A stretch of 64,000 nucleotides of DNA from Duganella qianjiadongensis. Lineage in GTDB: Bacteria; Pseudomonadota; Gammaproteobacteria; Burkholderiales; Burkholderiaceae_D. Below the pieces are notes generated by a model. The model was not told the origin of the DNA. It saw only the letters and a program-made list of their open reading frames with translations, and ran no database searches. The position numbers and the translations under genes were made by a program. Below are positions 1-7,961 of this stretch, piece by piece (the first letter of the stretch is position 1; the number at the start of each line of letters is the position of its first letter). The stretch lies in assembly GCF_009857915.1 (NCBI RefSeq), contig NZ_WWCM01000008.1:1-64000 (forward strand), in the 5' to 3' direction.

Positions 1-1
1 G

Positions 2-85
2 AAGATGCCGCAGCGAACTTGGAAGATGGCAGCAAACCAGTTTGCCATTCTGTTTGGGGAACGCTTCACCAACGCGATTAATTAA
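2..85 (+). pseudogene. 3' end of an IS256-family-type transposase
   Basis: Frame 2 from the left edge reads 27 codons to a TAA and includes WKMAANQFAILFGERF. A tryptophan followed by a hydrophobic NQFAI.F..RF tail just before the stop is typical of the C-terminus of IS256 (mutator) family transposases. The stop is followed about 20 bases later by what looks like the element's terminal repeat, and then directly by hsdS coding sequence. I infer that the right end of an insertion sequence has disrupted hsdS. Only the tail is visible, so family and completeness cannot be settled from this window; an unrelated C-terminal peptide is the alternative. Confidence 0.55.
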
Positions 86-103
86 CTACGAACCGCGACC
101 CCG

Positions 104-128
104 GCACACAAAATTCCTGACAGGTCCG
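104..128. repeat. probable right terminal repeat of the IS256-type element
   Basis: The stretch contains CACACAAAATTCCTGACAGG. It resembles the ACACAAAATT..TGACA ends I recall for IS256-family elements. It sits exactly between the transposase stop and the point where readable HsdS sequence begins (about 126-129). The partner repeat lies outside the window, so neither the exact end nor a target duplication can be shown. Confidence 0.45.
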
Positions 129-700
129 TTGTGGCCTGCTGGGACCTTGTGCATAACCATCGCAGCCAACATTGCAGAAACAGCGTTACTAACTTTCCCG
201 GCTTGTTTTCCAGATAGTGTAGTGGGTTTCACAGCTCATCGAGAAAAATCAGATGTTAGGTTTATTGAATACTTATTCCGTGCGTTCCGCGACAGCGTAA
301 AGCGGCGAGCATATGGCAGCGTCCAAGAAAACATAAACCTAGAAGTTCTCCGAGACTTGGAGTTCCCGATTCCATCTTTGTCTTTACAGGTGCAAATTGC
401 GAATTTTTTAACCTTAATTGATGACCGAATCGCACTCCTCCGCGAAACCAACGCCACGCTCGAAGCTATTGCACAAGCCCTGTTCAAGTCATGGTTCGTC
501 GATTTCGATCCGGTGCGTGCGAAGCAGCAAGGCCAAATGCCAGAAGGCATGGACGAAGCGACGGCGGCATTGTTTCCTGATAGCTTTGAAGAATCTGAGT
601 TGGGGGTGGTGCCGAAGGGGTGGAAGTTTGGGGCACTCTCTGAAATCTGCAGCGTAACAATCGGCGGACTTTGGGGCAAGGATGTCCAATCCAGCGGGAG
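126..700 (+). pseudogene. hsdS: Type I restriction-modification specificity subunit HsdS, remnant
   Basis: The reading frame (position 129 onward, frame 3) begins in the middle of the first target-recognition domain at LWPAGTLCITIAAN. It continues through the central conserved helix, with ANFLTLIDDRIALLRETNAT and the near-invariant LFKSWFVDFDPV, and enters the second recognition domain at LGVVPKGWK...TIGGLWGKD. It then loses HsdS similarity near 690. HsdS sets DNA target specificity for the HsdM/HsdR complex. A full protein has about 400-450 residues; here the N-terminal third and most of the second recognition domain are missing, and no start codon belongs to the gene. The ATG at 42 lies in IS-derived sequence. 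The 5' side is cut by the IS256-type end and the 3' side by a deletion joining it to a nuclease fragment. No hsdM or hsdR is visible. Confidence 0.85.
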
Positions 701-1084
701 GAAGATCTGCAAATCATGTATCGACTCACGTGGTTTGCGACCAACTATGATGTGAATCGTGAGGTCAACAATGGTCGTGGGCCGGTTGATTTCAAAATAT
801 CCAAGGGCAGTAGAGATAAGACGCTCGTTGAGTTCAAACTTGCGTCAAATTCTAAATTGAAGCAAAACTTGAAGCACCAAGTTGGCGTATATCAAGCGGC
901 GAATAATACTTCCAAGTCGATTAAGGCGATTCTTCACTTTTCTCAAACCGAGTATCTGCGAGTGCAAAACGTGCTCAGAGATCTGGGACTAAGTGGACGT
1001 AGAGATGTGGTGTTGATTGATGCAAGCCCTAAAGCCTCAGCGTCAACTGTAAGCGACTTCAATCAGAAGGGATTCGATTTTTGA
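686..1084 (+). pseudogene. C-terminal fragment of a PD-(D/E)XK nuclease-like protein
   Basis: From PIQREEDLQIMYRLTWF at 686 to the TGA at 1084 the frame reads like the C-terminal nuclease-like part of a larger protein. A GPVDFKIS strand and KTLVEFKLAS give the D...ExK arrangement of PD-(D/E)XK nucleases, followed by a K-rich helix and an ILHFS strand. I recognise the general fold but cannot name the family. Similarity starts abruptly inside the overlap with hsdS, in another frame and without its own ribosome site. The ATG at 671 belongs to the HsdS-derived sequence. I therefore read this as a truncated gene fused to hsdS by deletion, not an intact short gene. The base composition is more AT-rich than the core genes to the right. 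Confidence 0.65.
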
Positions 1085-1188
1085 CATCTGAACATCGAAT
1101 TTGAAATGTAGGACGTTGATTGGTCTGCCTGTTACACAGACCGAATCAAATAAATTCCGGCGGTGTCCTTTATTCTGAACAATATTTT

Positions 1189-2172
1189 TTACCCAAGTTT
1201 TTGTGCGAGTGTCTCTGCCTTTGGGTGATAGTAGCGTTTAAGCATTTGAATCGTCTGATGGCCGGTTACCGCAGCCAGTTCGATGACGTTGGGCAGTTTT
1301 TCGGCCAGACGACTTGTCGCGGTATGACGCAGATCATGGAAGTGAAGATTTTTGATGCCAGCTCGTTTGCATGCATCCGTGAAGCAGTTGTGCATGGTCA
1401 TGTGGGAAATAGGGAAAACTGGTCCGTAATCGCTCCTCGAAAGCTCGGCTAAGACTGCTACAGCTTTCCGCGATAGGGGAACGACCCGTGAAGTCCCATT
1501 TTTGGTTAGGGGGAGTAGGGCAGTCTGTGTAGCTAGATCAATATGCTCCCAACGCAGGCTGAGTAATTCACCCCGTCTCATGGCCGTTTCCAGGGCCAGA
1601 GTAACTAATGGAACCATCCACGGACTACGTCTTTTTCTTGGCTTCAGTTCTTCTAGTAGGCGTGCTTCTTCATCAGCCTTCAAGAGGCGGTTTCTTCCGA
1701 TTGGACTCGCTGGCTTTCTGACGAGTGCACATGGATTGTCGATCGCCAAGCCCCACTCGCGCCTTGCATGATTGATCATGCTGGAAAGAATGCAGATTTC
1801 CCTGATGATAGTGCCGGCCGAGACCGTCTTCAGGCGCTGGTCGCGATACTCGGCAATTGTCGCTGGCGTTAGCTTAGCCATGCTATAGGACGCCATTTTC
1901 GAGCGCTGCATGAACTGAATACCCTCAGTTTCTCGCTTTGCACTGCGCTTGGTCGGCGTTACTTCGGTAAGATACCGCTGCATTACATCCCGAAACAGCA
2001 GCTCTTCAGCGTCGGCAAGATTTTTGTAGACACCGCGGGTCATCGCTGATTCAAGCTCTCTAGCCCAGTGCTGGGCATCTGCTTTGGTGTTGAATGAACG
2101 AGTCTCGGTCGGGAAACCTTTGATGCTCACGCGAGCTTGCCACTTGCCGGCTCGTTGTCGAAATGATGCCAT
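1189..2172 (-). CDS. Tyrosine recombinase (phage/island integrase)
   Basis: This 327-residue site-specific recombinase is expected to integrate and excise the genomic island at whose edge it sits. The N-terminal half carries the SAM-like core-binding region. The C-terminal catalytic domain shows the full set: Arg199 in AMRRGEL, Lys224 in TKNG, His279 and Arg282 in HDLRH, His305 in TGHQ and the nucleophile Tyr314 in KRYYHP. No frameshift or missing catalytic residue is seen. The start ATG at 2172 is preceded by GAGAGGCGTAA. The gene ends toward the hsdS/nuclease debris and starts 145 bp from the end of core gene moaC, so the island's right boundary probably lies between 2173 and 2317. I see no tRNA there and could not define an attachment core. 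Confidence 0.9.
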   Translation of the reverse strand: MASFRQRAGKWQARVSIKGFPTETRSFNTKADAQHWARELESAMTRGVYKNLADAEELLFRDVMQRYLTEVTPTKRSAKRETEGIQFMQRSKMASYSMAKLTPATIAEYRDQRLKTVSAGTIIREICILSSMINHARREWGLAIDNPCALVRKPASPIGRNRLLKADEEARLLEELKPRKRRSPWMVPLVTLALETAMRRGELLSLRWEHIDLATQTALLPLTKNGTSRVVPLSRKAVAVLAELSRSDYGPVFPISHMTMHNCFTDACKRAGIKNLHFHDLRHTATSRLAEKLPNVIELAAVTGHQTIQMLKRYYHPKAETLAQKLG

Positions 2173-2317
2173 TTACGCCTCTCAGTTGGACAGGCGTTGG
2201 ACAAGAGTCGCTTTTTGAAGCTTTTTGGACTTGGCTAAGTCATCGAGTAGTGAACTTTGACCGTGCCATAAATCAGCTCAGCTGGGCGTTACTTAAATAT
2301 TTAAAATCAAATACTTA

Positions 2318-2836
2318 TTAACTGGTAGCACTCCAGTCGCCCGATTTGCCGCCGTGCTTTTCCAGCACACGGATTTCGCTCATCACCATGCCACGGTCCA
2401 CCGCCTTGCACATATCGTAAATCGTCAGCAGGCCGATCTGCACCGCCGTCAGGGCTTCCATTTCCACCCCTGTCTGGCCATGGGTTTCCACTTGCGCCGT
2501 ACAGTGCACGCTGGCGTTGGTCTCGTCGGTAAGGAAATCGACTGCAACACGGGTCAGTGCGAGCGGATGGCACAGGGGGATCAGGTCGCTGGTGCGCTTG
2601 GACGCCATGATGGCGGCGATGCGGGCGATGCCCAGCACGTCGCCTTTCTTGGCCGTGCCGCCGGTGATGATGGCCAGCGTTTCCGGCTTCATGCGGATGC
2701 TGCCGCGCGCCACGGCGATGCGGTGGGTGCTGGTTTTGGCGCCCACGTCCACCATGTGGGCCTGACCGCTGGCATCGAAGTGGGTCAGGTGGTCGCTGGC
2801 GGATTTGTCTTCGGTGTGGCTCACGTTGTGACTCAT
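2318..2836 (-). CDS. moaC: Cyclic pyranopterin monophosphate synthase MoaC
   Basis: MoaC converts the MoaA product 3',8-cyclo-7,8-dihydro-GTP into cyclic pyranopterin monophosphate in molybdenum cofactor biosynthesis, acting in the cytosol as a hexamer. At 172 residues it is close to the usual 160. Family signatures seen are [12 protein letters not shown] near the N-terminus, [37 protein letters not shown] and [11 protein letters not shown], with KHGGKSG near the end. It is the first core gene right of the island and is transcribed away from the M48 protease gene, with 65 bp between the two starts. No other moa gene is adjacent, so it is a solitary copy here. The island integrase lies 145 bp beyond its 3' end. 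Confidence 0.96.
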   Translation of the reverse strand: MSHNVSHTEDKSASDHLTHFDASGQAHMVDVGAKTSTHRIAVARGSIRMKPETLAIITGGTAKKGDVLGIARIAAIMASKRTSDLIPLCHPLALTRVAVDFLTDETNASVHCTAQVETHGQTGVEMEALTAVQIGLLTIYDMCKAVDRGMVMSEIRVLEKHGGKSGDWSATS

Positions 2837-2901
2837 ATTCTTACTCGGCAGATTACGTCAGGGGGCAGCAGGTCCGCCCCGGTTGCGGGTATCATATCAC
2901 C

Positions 2902-4482
2902 GTGAATGCAAAACCCCGCTCTATGCGCATGCGCCTGACCGCTGCCCTGCTATTGCTGACCATGCCGCTGGCGATGGCGCAGGATGTGCTGGCGCCCGCC
3001 AAAATTCCTAATTTGCCCGCGCTCGGCGATACCGAGCGGCAGGATCTGTCGCCGCTGATGGAGCGCAAGCTAGGCGAGGAGATCATGCATGACATCCGCC
3101 GCAATAACGATTTTCTTGATGATGCGCCCATCCTCGAATATCTGAACAACTTCGGCAACGCGCTGGTGGCTGCGCGTCCCGGCGCGCGCGGCGAGTCCAA
3201 TTTCGATTACTACTTCTTCGCTGTGCGCGATCCCCAGCTTAACGCCTTTGCGCTGCCCGGCGGTTTCATCGCCGTGCACTCGGCGCTGCTGCTGGCGGCG
3301 CAGACCGAGTCCGAACTGGCCTCGGTGCTGGGCCACGAAATCGGCCACGTGGCGCAGCGCCACATCGCCCGTTCGATCGGCCAGCAGAAGCAGGATGCGC
3401 TGATACCGCTGGCGGCCATCATCCTGGCCGTGCTGGCCTCCAAGGCCGGCGGCGACGCGGCCATCGGCGTGTTCTCGGCCGGTCAGGGGCTGGCTATCCA
3501 GCGGCAGCTCAACTTCGGCCGCGATGCCGAGCGCGAGGCGGACCGCATCGGTTTCCAGATCATGGGTGCGGCCGGCTACGATACCTCGGGCATGGTGGCA
3601 TTCTTCCAGCGCATGCAGATCGCTACGCGCAACTACAGCGACCGCGTGCCGGCCTATCTGCAAAGCCACCCCCTCACTACCGAGCGGATCGCCGATATCC
3701 AGGCCCGTATCCGCGAGCAGCCCTACAAGCAGCGGCTCGATAGTCTGGACTTCCATCTGGTGCGGGCCAGAGCGCGGGTGCTGCAGGATCTCACTTCGCA
3801 GGGGCTGGCCGAGGCCCAGACCTTCTTCGAACTACAGCTGCAGCAGCCGGGACGCCAGCAGGTGGCGGCAGCCCAGTACGGACTGGCGTTCGTGGCGCTC
3901 AAGCGCGAAAACTACGCACTGGCCCAGCAGTGGCTGGACAAGTCGCATGCCACCATGCGCAAGCTGCCGCCGCCGGGTACGCTGGGTGTGGCGCCGGCGC
4001 CGGAAGGGGAAATCATCTACGTCTTCACGGGACTGGAAATCAAACTGGCCCAGCCTGACAAGGCAGCCCTGCAGCAGCAGGCGCTAGCCGATGCCGAAGC
4101 CGCGCATCTGGTGTATCCGCTGTCGCGCGGCATCGCCCACCAGTATGGCGAGGCGATGATCGCTGCGGGCCAGCTGGAGCGGGCTGCCGCCTATCTGCGC
4201 GATCAGGTGCAACTGTACCGCGACGATCCCGATGCCTACGATCTGCTGGCGCAAGCCTATGCCAAGCAGGGCAAGCAGGCCTTGCAGCATATCGCGCTGG
4301 CCGAATCGTATGTGCTGCAGGGCGGCGTGCTGTCGGCACTCGATCAGCTATCGTATGCACGCAAGGCGCCCGATGCCACCTTCTACGATCAGGCCGTGAT
4401 CGATGCGCGCGAGCGCGAACTGCAGGCGCGCCGGCGCGAAGAAATGGGCGACAAGTTCAAGAAGGATCTGGTCAAGCCTTAG
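2902..4482 (+). CDS. bepA: Periplasmic M48 metalloprotease with C-terminal TPR repeats (BepA/YfgC type)
   Basis: This is a 526-residue exported zinc protease of the BepA type, which in Enterobacteria monitors outer-membrane assembly factors such as BamA and LptD. The start is a GTG at 2902 (an ATG at 2923 is also possible). A signal peptide with hydrophobic core LTAALLLLTMPLAMA ends near residue 26. The catalytic motif is H145-E-I-G-H149 in LGHEIGHVAQRH, and the third ligand is probably a glutamate in RDAEREADRIGF. A peptidase domain to about residue 260 is followed by alpha-helical TPR-like repeats rich in LAxxYxxQG spacing. No transmembrane helices follow the signal. Its end overlaps the convergent gene at 4472 by 11 bp. 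The function is inferred from the family; the substrate here is unknown. Confidence 0.9.
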   Translation: MNAKPRSMRMRLTAALLLLTMPLAMAQDVLAPAKIPNLPALGDTERQDLSPLMERKLGEEIMHDIRRNNDFLDDAPILEYLNNFGNALVAARPGARGESNFDYYFFAVRDPQLNAFALPGGFIAVHSALLLAAQTESELASVLGHEIGHVAQRHIARSIGQQKQDALIPLAAIILAVLASKAGGDAAIGVFSAGQGLAIQRQLNFGRDAEREADRIGFQIMGAAGYDTSGMVAFFQRMQIATRNYSDRVPAYLQSHPLTTERIADIQARIREQPYKQRLDSLDFHLVRARARVLQDLTSQGLAEAQTFFELQLQQPGRQQVAAAQYGLAFVALKRENYALAQQWLDKSHATMRKLPPPGTLGVAPAPEGEIIYVFTGLEIKLAQPDKAALQQQALADAEAAHLVYPLSRGIAHQYGEAMIAAGQLERAAAYLRDQVQLYRDDPDAYDLLAQAYAKQGKQALQHIALAESYVLQGGVLSALDQLSYARKAPDATFYDQAVIDARERELQARRREEMGDKFKKDLVKP

Positions 4483-5071
4483 CCGCTGGCGTCTCGGGCG
4501 CTGGTACGCAGACAAAGCCGTAACGCGCCGGCAGTGCGGCCGCCGCTACCCGCTGCACCGGATGGCCATGCAGCGTCAGGCTGGCGCTGCTGCTCCCGTC
4601 CAGCCAATCCAGCAGCACTTCATCCGTGACGGGGCTGCCGCCGCTGTGCAGTTCGGCCATGACGCTCGCAATGTCGCGGTCGTCGAGCTGGGCCAGTAGG
4701 TCCGCACTGCGCAGCAGCAGCGCACCATCTTCCGTCAGCAGCACTTCGTCGAGCGCGCCCATGGGCACGCCCGTGTGCAGCAACCAGCCCTGCACGGGAT
4801 CGGTGCGCACGATGTAGGGGGCGGCCTGCAGCTGCACATACACGCGCTGCGGGCCGTTCTGGAAATACCAGCAGCCGCGCGCATCGGCGGCGTAATTGCG
4901 GGCGATGAAGCTGCACAGGGCGGCGTGCTGCAGTTTGTCGCCGGGCAGGTTAAGGTGCTGGGCCCGTTCGTCGCGCATGCGCCAGTGGCCGCGTGCATCG
5001 AGCAGCAGCCAGCCGTAGCAGTGCGGCACATTGGGCCATTTGGCCAGTGCCTGTTTGACGATGTCATCCAT
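4472..5071 (-). CDS. Conserved betaproteobacterial protein of unknown function
   Basis: This 199-residue soluble protein has no signal peptide or membrane helix. The N-terminus reads KWPNVPHCYGWLLLDARG, then WYFQNGPQRVYVQL, and a second half rich in acidic/leucine stretches such as LLAQLDDRDI. I recognise the N-terminal pattern as a family conserved in Burkholderiales that carries only a DUF label, and I will not assert a number. It is the last gene of a minus-strand cluster. Its ATG overlaps the stop of the upstream YheT-type hydrolase by 8 bp, which implies translational coupling and a shared role. The aromatic/tryptophan pattern suggests a small-molecule or protein-binding fold, but no catalytic motif is evident. 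Confidence 0.8.
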   Translation of the reverse strand: MDDIVKQALAKWPNVPHCYGWLLLDARGHWRMRDERAQHLNLPGDKLQHAALCSFIARNYAADARGCWYFQNGPQRVYVQLQAAPYIVRTDPVQGWLLHTGVPMGALDEVLLTEDGALLLRSADLLAQLDDRDIASVMAELHSGGSPVTDEVLLDWLDGSSSASLTLHGHPVQRVAAAALPARYGFVCVPAPETPAAKA

Positions 5072-6038
5072 GATGGGAAATTCCGTTAAAAGGTGCGGCG
5101 CCCTGCGTCATGAAGTGCAGCAGGCGTTGCGGCAGCCAGTGCAGGCTGCCGGGCGGGCCGCCGGTGGCAAAGCCGACATGGCCGCCGCGGGCCGGATAGT
5201 CGAGCTGCACGCAGGCTGCGGCCCGCTGTGGCAAGTGCCGGCCCGGCAGGAAGGGATCGTTGCGGGCGTTCAGCACCAGCGTGGGCACGCGGATATCGCC
5301 CAGCACATGGCGCGCGCTGGCGCGGTGCCAGTAGTCTTCCGTGTTGCGGTAGCCATGCAGCGGTGCCGTGACGACGTTGTCGAAATCATACAGATCGCGT
5401 GCCGCATGCAGGGCCTGCAGATCGAACAGGCCGGGGTATTGCTGTAGTTTGGCTACGCATTTGGGTTTCAGGGTTTGCAGGAACATGCGCGTGTACAGCA
5501 TGTTGAAGCCGCTGGACAGGGCGGCCCCGCCCTGCGCCAGATCGAGCGGGGCGGATACGGCGCAGGCAGCGTCGACGATAGCGGCCTGCTGGCCCGATTC
5601 GCCCAGCCAGCGCAGCAGGGCATTGCCGCCCAGCGAAACACCGGCCGCGTAGAACGGTGCGCCGGCATGGCGCGCATGCAGGCGGCGGATGATCCAGTTT
5701 ATCTCCGTTGCATCGCCCGAATGGTAGAAGCGCGGCGCGCGGTTGGCTACTCCCGAGCAGCCGCGGAAGTGCGGCACGGCGCCGGACCAGCCGCGTGCTG
5801 CCACGGCGGCCATCAGGGCGCGTGCGTAATGGCTGTCGGAGCTGCCTTCTAGTCCATGGAACAGCACCACCATGGGCTGGCCCGGCTGGCCGTCGACAAA
5901 ATCCACATCGATGAAGTCGCCGTCCGGACTGTCCCAGCGTTCGCGCCGGTAGTGCACGGCCGGCTTGCGCAGAAACAGGGCAGGATAGATGGTTTGCAGG
6001 TGGCCGCTAGGTAGCCATGCGGGCGCGGGATACTTCAC
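5064..6038 (-). CDS. Alpha/beta hydrolase, YheT family
   Basis: This 324-residue alpha/beta hydrolase belongs to the YheT/embryogenesis-associated EMB8 group (COG0429). Markers are the start WLPSGHLQTIYPAL, the oxyanion strand VVLFHGLEGSSDSHYAR, the phrase HFRGCSG, and the nucleophile elbow AAGVSLGGN with serine in GVSLGG. The charge-relay Asp is probably in NARNDPFLP and the His in GGHVGF. The substrate is unknown for most of the family; lipid or ester hydrolysis is the usual guess. It lies between the SnoaL-like gene (12 bp upstream) and the unknown protein at 4472 that overlaps its end, so it is probably part of one transcript. No signal peptide is visible, so it is likely cytosolic or peripheral. 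Confidence 0.9.
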   Translation of the reverse strand: MKYPAPAWLPSGHLQTIYPALFLRKPAVHYRRERWDSPDGDFIDVDFVDGQPGQPMVVLFHGLEGSSDSHYARALMAAVAARGWSGAVPHFRGCSGVANRAPRFYHSGDATEINWIIRRLHARHAGAPFYAAGVSLGGNALLRWLGESGQQAAIVDAACAVSAPLDLAQGGAALSSGFNMLYTRMFLQTLKPKCVAKLQQYPGLFDLQALHAARDLYDFDNVVTAPLHGYRNTEDYWHRASARHVLGDIRVPTLVLNARNDPFLPGRHLPQRAAACVQLDYPARGGHVGFATGGPPGSLHWLPQRLLHFMTQGAAPFNGISHHG

Positions 6039-6050
6039 GGCACAGTCCTG

Positions 6051-6479
6051 TCAGTGCAGCACCTGGCTGCGCGCTTCGGTCGGCACCGGGCCGGGCGCGA
6101 TGGAGACGTGGTGCAGCACGATACGCCAGCCGCGCGGGGTTTTGGCATACACGTTGGTGGCCAGCAGGTGGATATCGTCCTGCTGGGACACGCTGCTGAT
6201 TTCCACCACCGTGTGCACGGAGCTCATCAGATTGTGGGTTTCGTGCAGCTGGATGGGGACGATGTGCAGGCCGCCATGTTCGAGGATGGCCGCCCACGAA
6301 GCGCGGATGGCAGCGTGGCCGATCAGGCGCGGGCCGCCCGGGTGGATGCAGACGATTTCGTCGTCTTCGGCCCACAGCGCCATCAGCGCGTCGAGATCGG
6401 CGCGGTTGAGGGCATCGTAAAACGCCACCTCGGTTTCGGCGGCACTACCATTGAGTTGCTTGACGCGTTTGCTGGGCAT
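6051..6479 (-). CDS. SnoaL/NTF2-like (DUF4440 or ketosteroid-isomerase type) protein
   Basis: This 142-residue NTF2-fold protein has the typical order: a helical start AETEVAFYDALNRADLDALMALWAEDD (positions about 15-41), then CIHPGGPRLIGHAAIRASW, then alternating strands ending in GWRIVLHHVS. The sequence ALWAEDDEIVCIHPGG is typical of SnoaL_3-like proteins found widely in proteobacteria. The fold forms a cone-shaped pocket used by isomerases and binding proteins, but residues alone do not tell whether this one is catalytic. It sits 33 bp downstream of the zinc-finger gene and 12 bp upstream of the hydrolase in a minus-strand cluster. Its partner or substrate is unknown. Confidence 0.85.
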   Translation of the reverse strand: MPSKRVKQLNGSAAETEVAFYDALNRADLDALMALWAEDDEIVCIHPGGPRLIGHAAIRASWAAILEHGGLHIVPIQLHETHNLMSSVHTVVEISSVSQQDDIHLLATNVYAKTPRGWRIVLHHVSIAPGPVPTEARSQVLH

Positions 6480-6512
6480 GCTCGCTCCGAGGGGCGCTAG
6501 GGTGGGTGCTGC

Positions 6513-6707
6513 TTAGTGGTGGCCGACGACGGTACCCGGCTTCAGGCGGTAGGCGGTACCGCAATATGGGCACTTGGCTTCGCCGTGGTGGAAGTCGAGG
6601 AAGACGCGCGGGTGGGACGACCACAGCGGAATGGCCGGATTAGGGCAGTGGGCTGGCAAGTCCTTGCCTTCGAGTTCGACGGCGTTAGTGGTGGTGGCAG
6701 TGCTCAT
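6513..6707 (-). CDS. Small zinc-finger (zf-CHCC, NDUFS6-like) protein
   Basis: This is a 64-residue protein. The open frame extends farther upstream, but the start at 6707 is chosen because CGGAGCAAACGAA gives a good ribosome site and conserved sequence starts just after it. Residues DFHHGEAKCPYCGTAYRL match the zf-CHCC family also found in mitochondrial complex I subunit NDUFS6. Cys21 in PAHCPNP, His40/His41 and the CPYCG pair (Cys46, Cys49) are the probable zinc ligands. In Betaproteobacteria such proteins are common housekeeping genes of unproven role. It is the first gene of the minus-strand cluster leading into the SnoaL, YheT and unknown genes. Confidence 0.88.
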   Translation of the reverse strand: MSTATTTNAVELEGKDLPAHCPNPAIPLWSSHPRVFLDFHHGEAKCPYCGTAYRLKPGTVVGHH

Positions 6708-6774
6708 TTCGTTTGCTCCGAGGACTAAGGAAAACCACGATTTTAACGGATTCGCGCAGGGAGCAAAAATCATC

Positions 6775-6785
6775 GGTAAAATAGC
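6775..6785 (+). promoter_or_regulatory. Candidate -10 element upstream of azlC (GGTAAAATAGC)
   Basis: The 11-mer GGTAAAATAGC contains TAAAAT, a good -10 hexamer, about 57 bp before the azlC start. The identical 11-mer occurs before pgk (7962) and before the response regulator gene (43336). No convincing -35 hexamer is found at the proper distance in any of the three. Confidence 0.45.
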
Positions 6786-6841
6786 GCCTCTACCGTCCCG
6801 CTGCGCCGCGCGCTGTGGCAGGAATGCTACATGATCTCGCC

Positions 6842-7609
6842 ATGACCGAAACCAGCAGCGCCCACTCGCCCGATGCCCCGATCTGCAATGTCGCCGCCCA
6901 CGACGAGGCGGCATGGCGCGCCGGCCTGAAAGTGGGCACGCCCACCCTGTTCGGCATCGGTGCCTGGGGGCTGGTGGTCGGCATCGCCATGGTGAAAAGC
7001 GGCCTGTCGATTGCGCAGGCTCTCGGTATGACCTTGCTGGTGTTCGCCGGTTCGGCCCAGCTCGCCGCCTTGCCCCTGATCGCCAGCCATGCTCCCGTGT
7101 GGGTGATCTTTCTGACCGCGCTGGTAGTGAATTTGCGGTTTGTCATATTTTCAGCCCTGCTGGCCCCGCATTTTTCCCAGTTACCTTGGCGCAAGCGTTT
7201 TGCCCTCGGTTATGTGGCGGGCGATATGACGGTGGCGCTGTTCCTGCATAAATTCCCTGATCCGGCGCCGCAGCCGGGCAAGCTGTCCTACCTCAAGGGC
7301 CTGCTGTATCCCAACTGGGCAGCGTGGCAGATCGGTTCGATTGCCGGCATCTTCGCCGGCAGTGCCGTGCCGGCCGAATGGGGGCTGGGTTTTGCCGGCA
7401 CGCTGGCCATTATCTGCGTGATGGTGCCGCTGATTGCCGGCCGTCCCGCCCTGTGCGGCGTGCTGGTGGCCGGTGCCGTGGCCGTGCTGGCCGTGGGCCT
7501 GCCGTACAAACTGGGTCTGCTGCTGGCCGTGCTGCTGGGCATGCTGACTTCGATGGCAGTGGAAGAGGGCGCAGAGAAATGGCGCCAGAGCCGGGGGGAG
7601 CAGCGATGA
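6842..7609 (+). CDS. azlC: AzlC family branched-chain amino acid exporter, large subunit
   Basis: This integral membrane protein pairs with AzlD to export branched-chain amino acids (AzlCD/YgaZH family). From the ATG at 6842 it has 255 residues; a GTG at 6815 and an ATG at 6824 are in frame, but none of the three has a clear ribosome site. Family features are the start FRAGLKVGTPTLFGIGAWG, the FAGSAQLAALPLI segment, and VNLRFVIFSALLAPHF, which are nearly diagnostic for AzlC, plus seven or so hydrophobic helices. Its TGA overlaps the ATG of azlD (ATGA), showing translational coupling. The substrate is inferred from the family. Confidence 0.9.
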   Translation: MTETSSAHSPDAPICNVAAHDEAAWRAGLKVGTPTLFGIGAWGLVVGIAMVKSGLSIAQALGMTLLVFAGSAQLAALPLIASHAPVWVIFLTALVVNLRFVIFSALLAPHFSQLPWRKRFALGYVAGDMTVALFLHKFPDPAPQPGKLSYLKGLLYPNWAAWQIGSIAGIFAGSAVPAEWGLGFAGTLAIICVMVPLIAGRPALCGVLVAGAVAVLAVGLPYKLGLLLAVLLGMLTSMAVEEGAEKWRQSRGEQR

Positions 7610-7935
7610 GCGACTGGGAAATCTGGCTCACCATCGCCGTGCTGGCCATTGCCACTGCGGCCACGCGCAGTTCGTTCTGGCTGGTGGGGCATCACATCAA
7701 TATTCCCAAGCGGGTGCAGGAAATGCTGCGCTACGCGCCGGCCTGCGCGCTGGCCGCCATCGTGGCGCCCGACCTGATGCTGGTCAACGGCAGTCCTTTG
7801 TTGGACCTGAGCAACATCAAACTGCTGGCCGGGATCGTCGCCACCATCTTTTATTTGCTGCGACGCAATATGTTGCAAACTATCTTGTTCGGCATGGGCT
7901 TTTACACCCTGCTGCGCCTCATGCATGTATTTTAA
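7606..7935 (+). CDS. azlD: AzlD family small subunit of branched-chain amino acid exporter
   Basis: This 109-residue membrane protein with three or four hydrophobic helices starts at the ATG overlapping the azlC stop. Typical family segments are TAATRSSFWLVG near the N-terminus, RVQEMLRYAPACALAAIVAP in the middle, and ATIFYLLRRNMLQTILFGM near the end. AzlD (YgaH-like) forms the exporter together with AzlC. The pair form a two-gene operon lying between the minus-strand cluster and pgk; the -10-like element at 7962 lies 27 bp past its stop and probably starts pgk transcription independently. Confidence 0.9.
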   Translation: MSDWEIWLTIAVLAIATAATRSSFWLVGHHINIPKRVQEMLRYAPACALAAIVAPDLMLVNGSPLLDLSNIKLLAGIVATIFYLLRRNMLQTILFGMGFYTLLRLMHVF

Positions 7936-7961
7936 TAACAGGAATTTAAGCCTGTGCTTGC

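Noticed and set aside
42..755. Intact 237-residue protein starting at ATG 42
   Set aside because: The first 28 residues derive from IS and terminal-repeat sequence and the last 20 from the deletion junction; only the middle is HsdS. It is treated as a pseudogene.
1120..1452. 110-codon plus-strand open frame
   Set aside because: Antisense to the integrase 3' end and intergenic DNA; no family signature.
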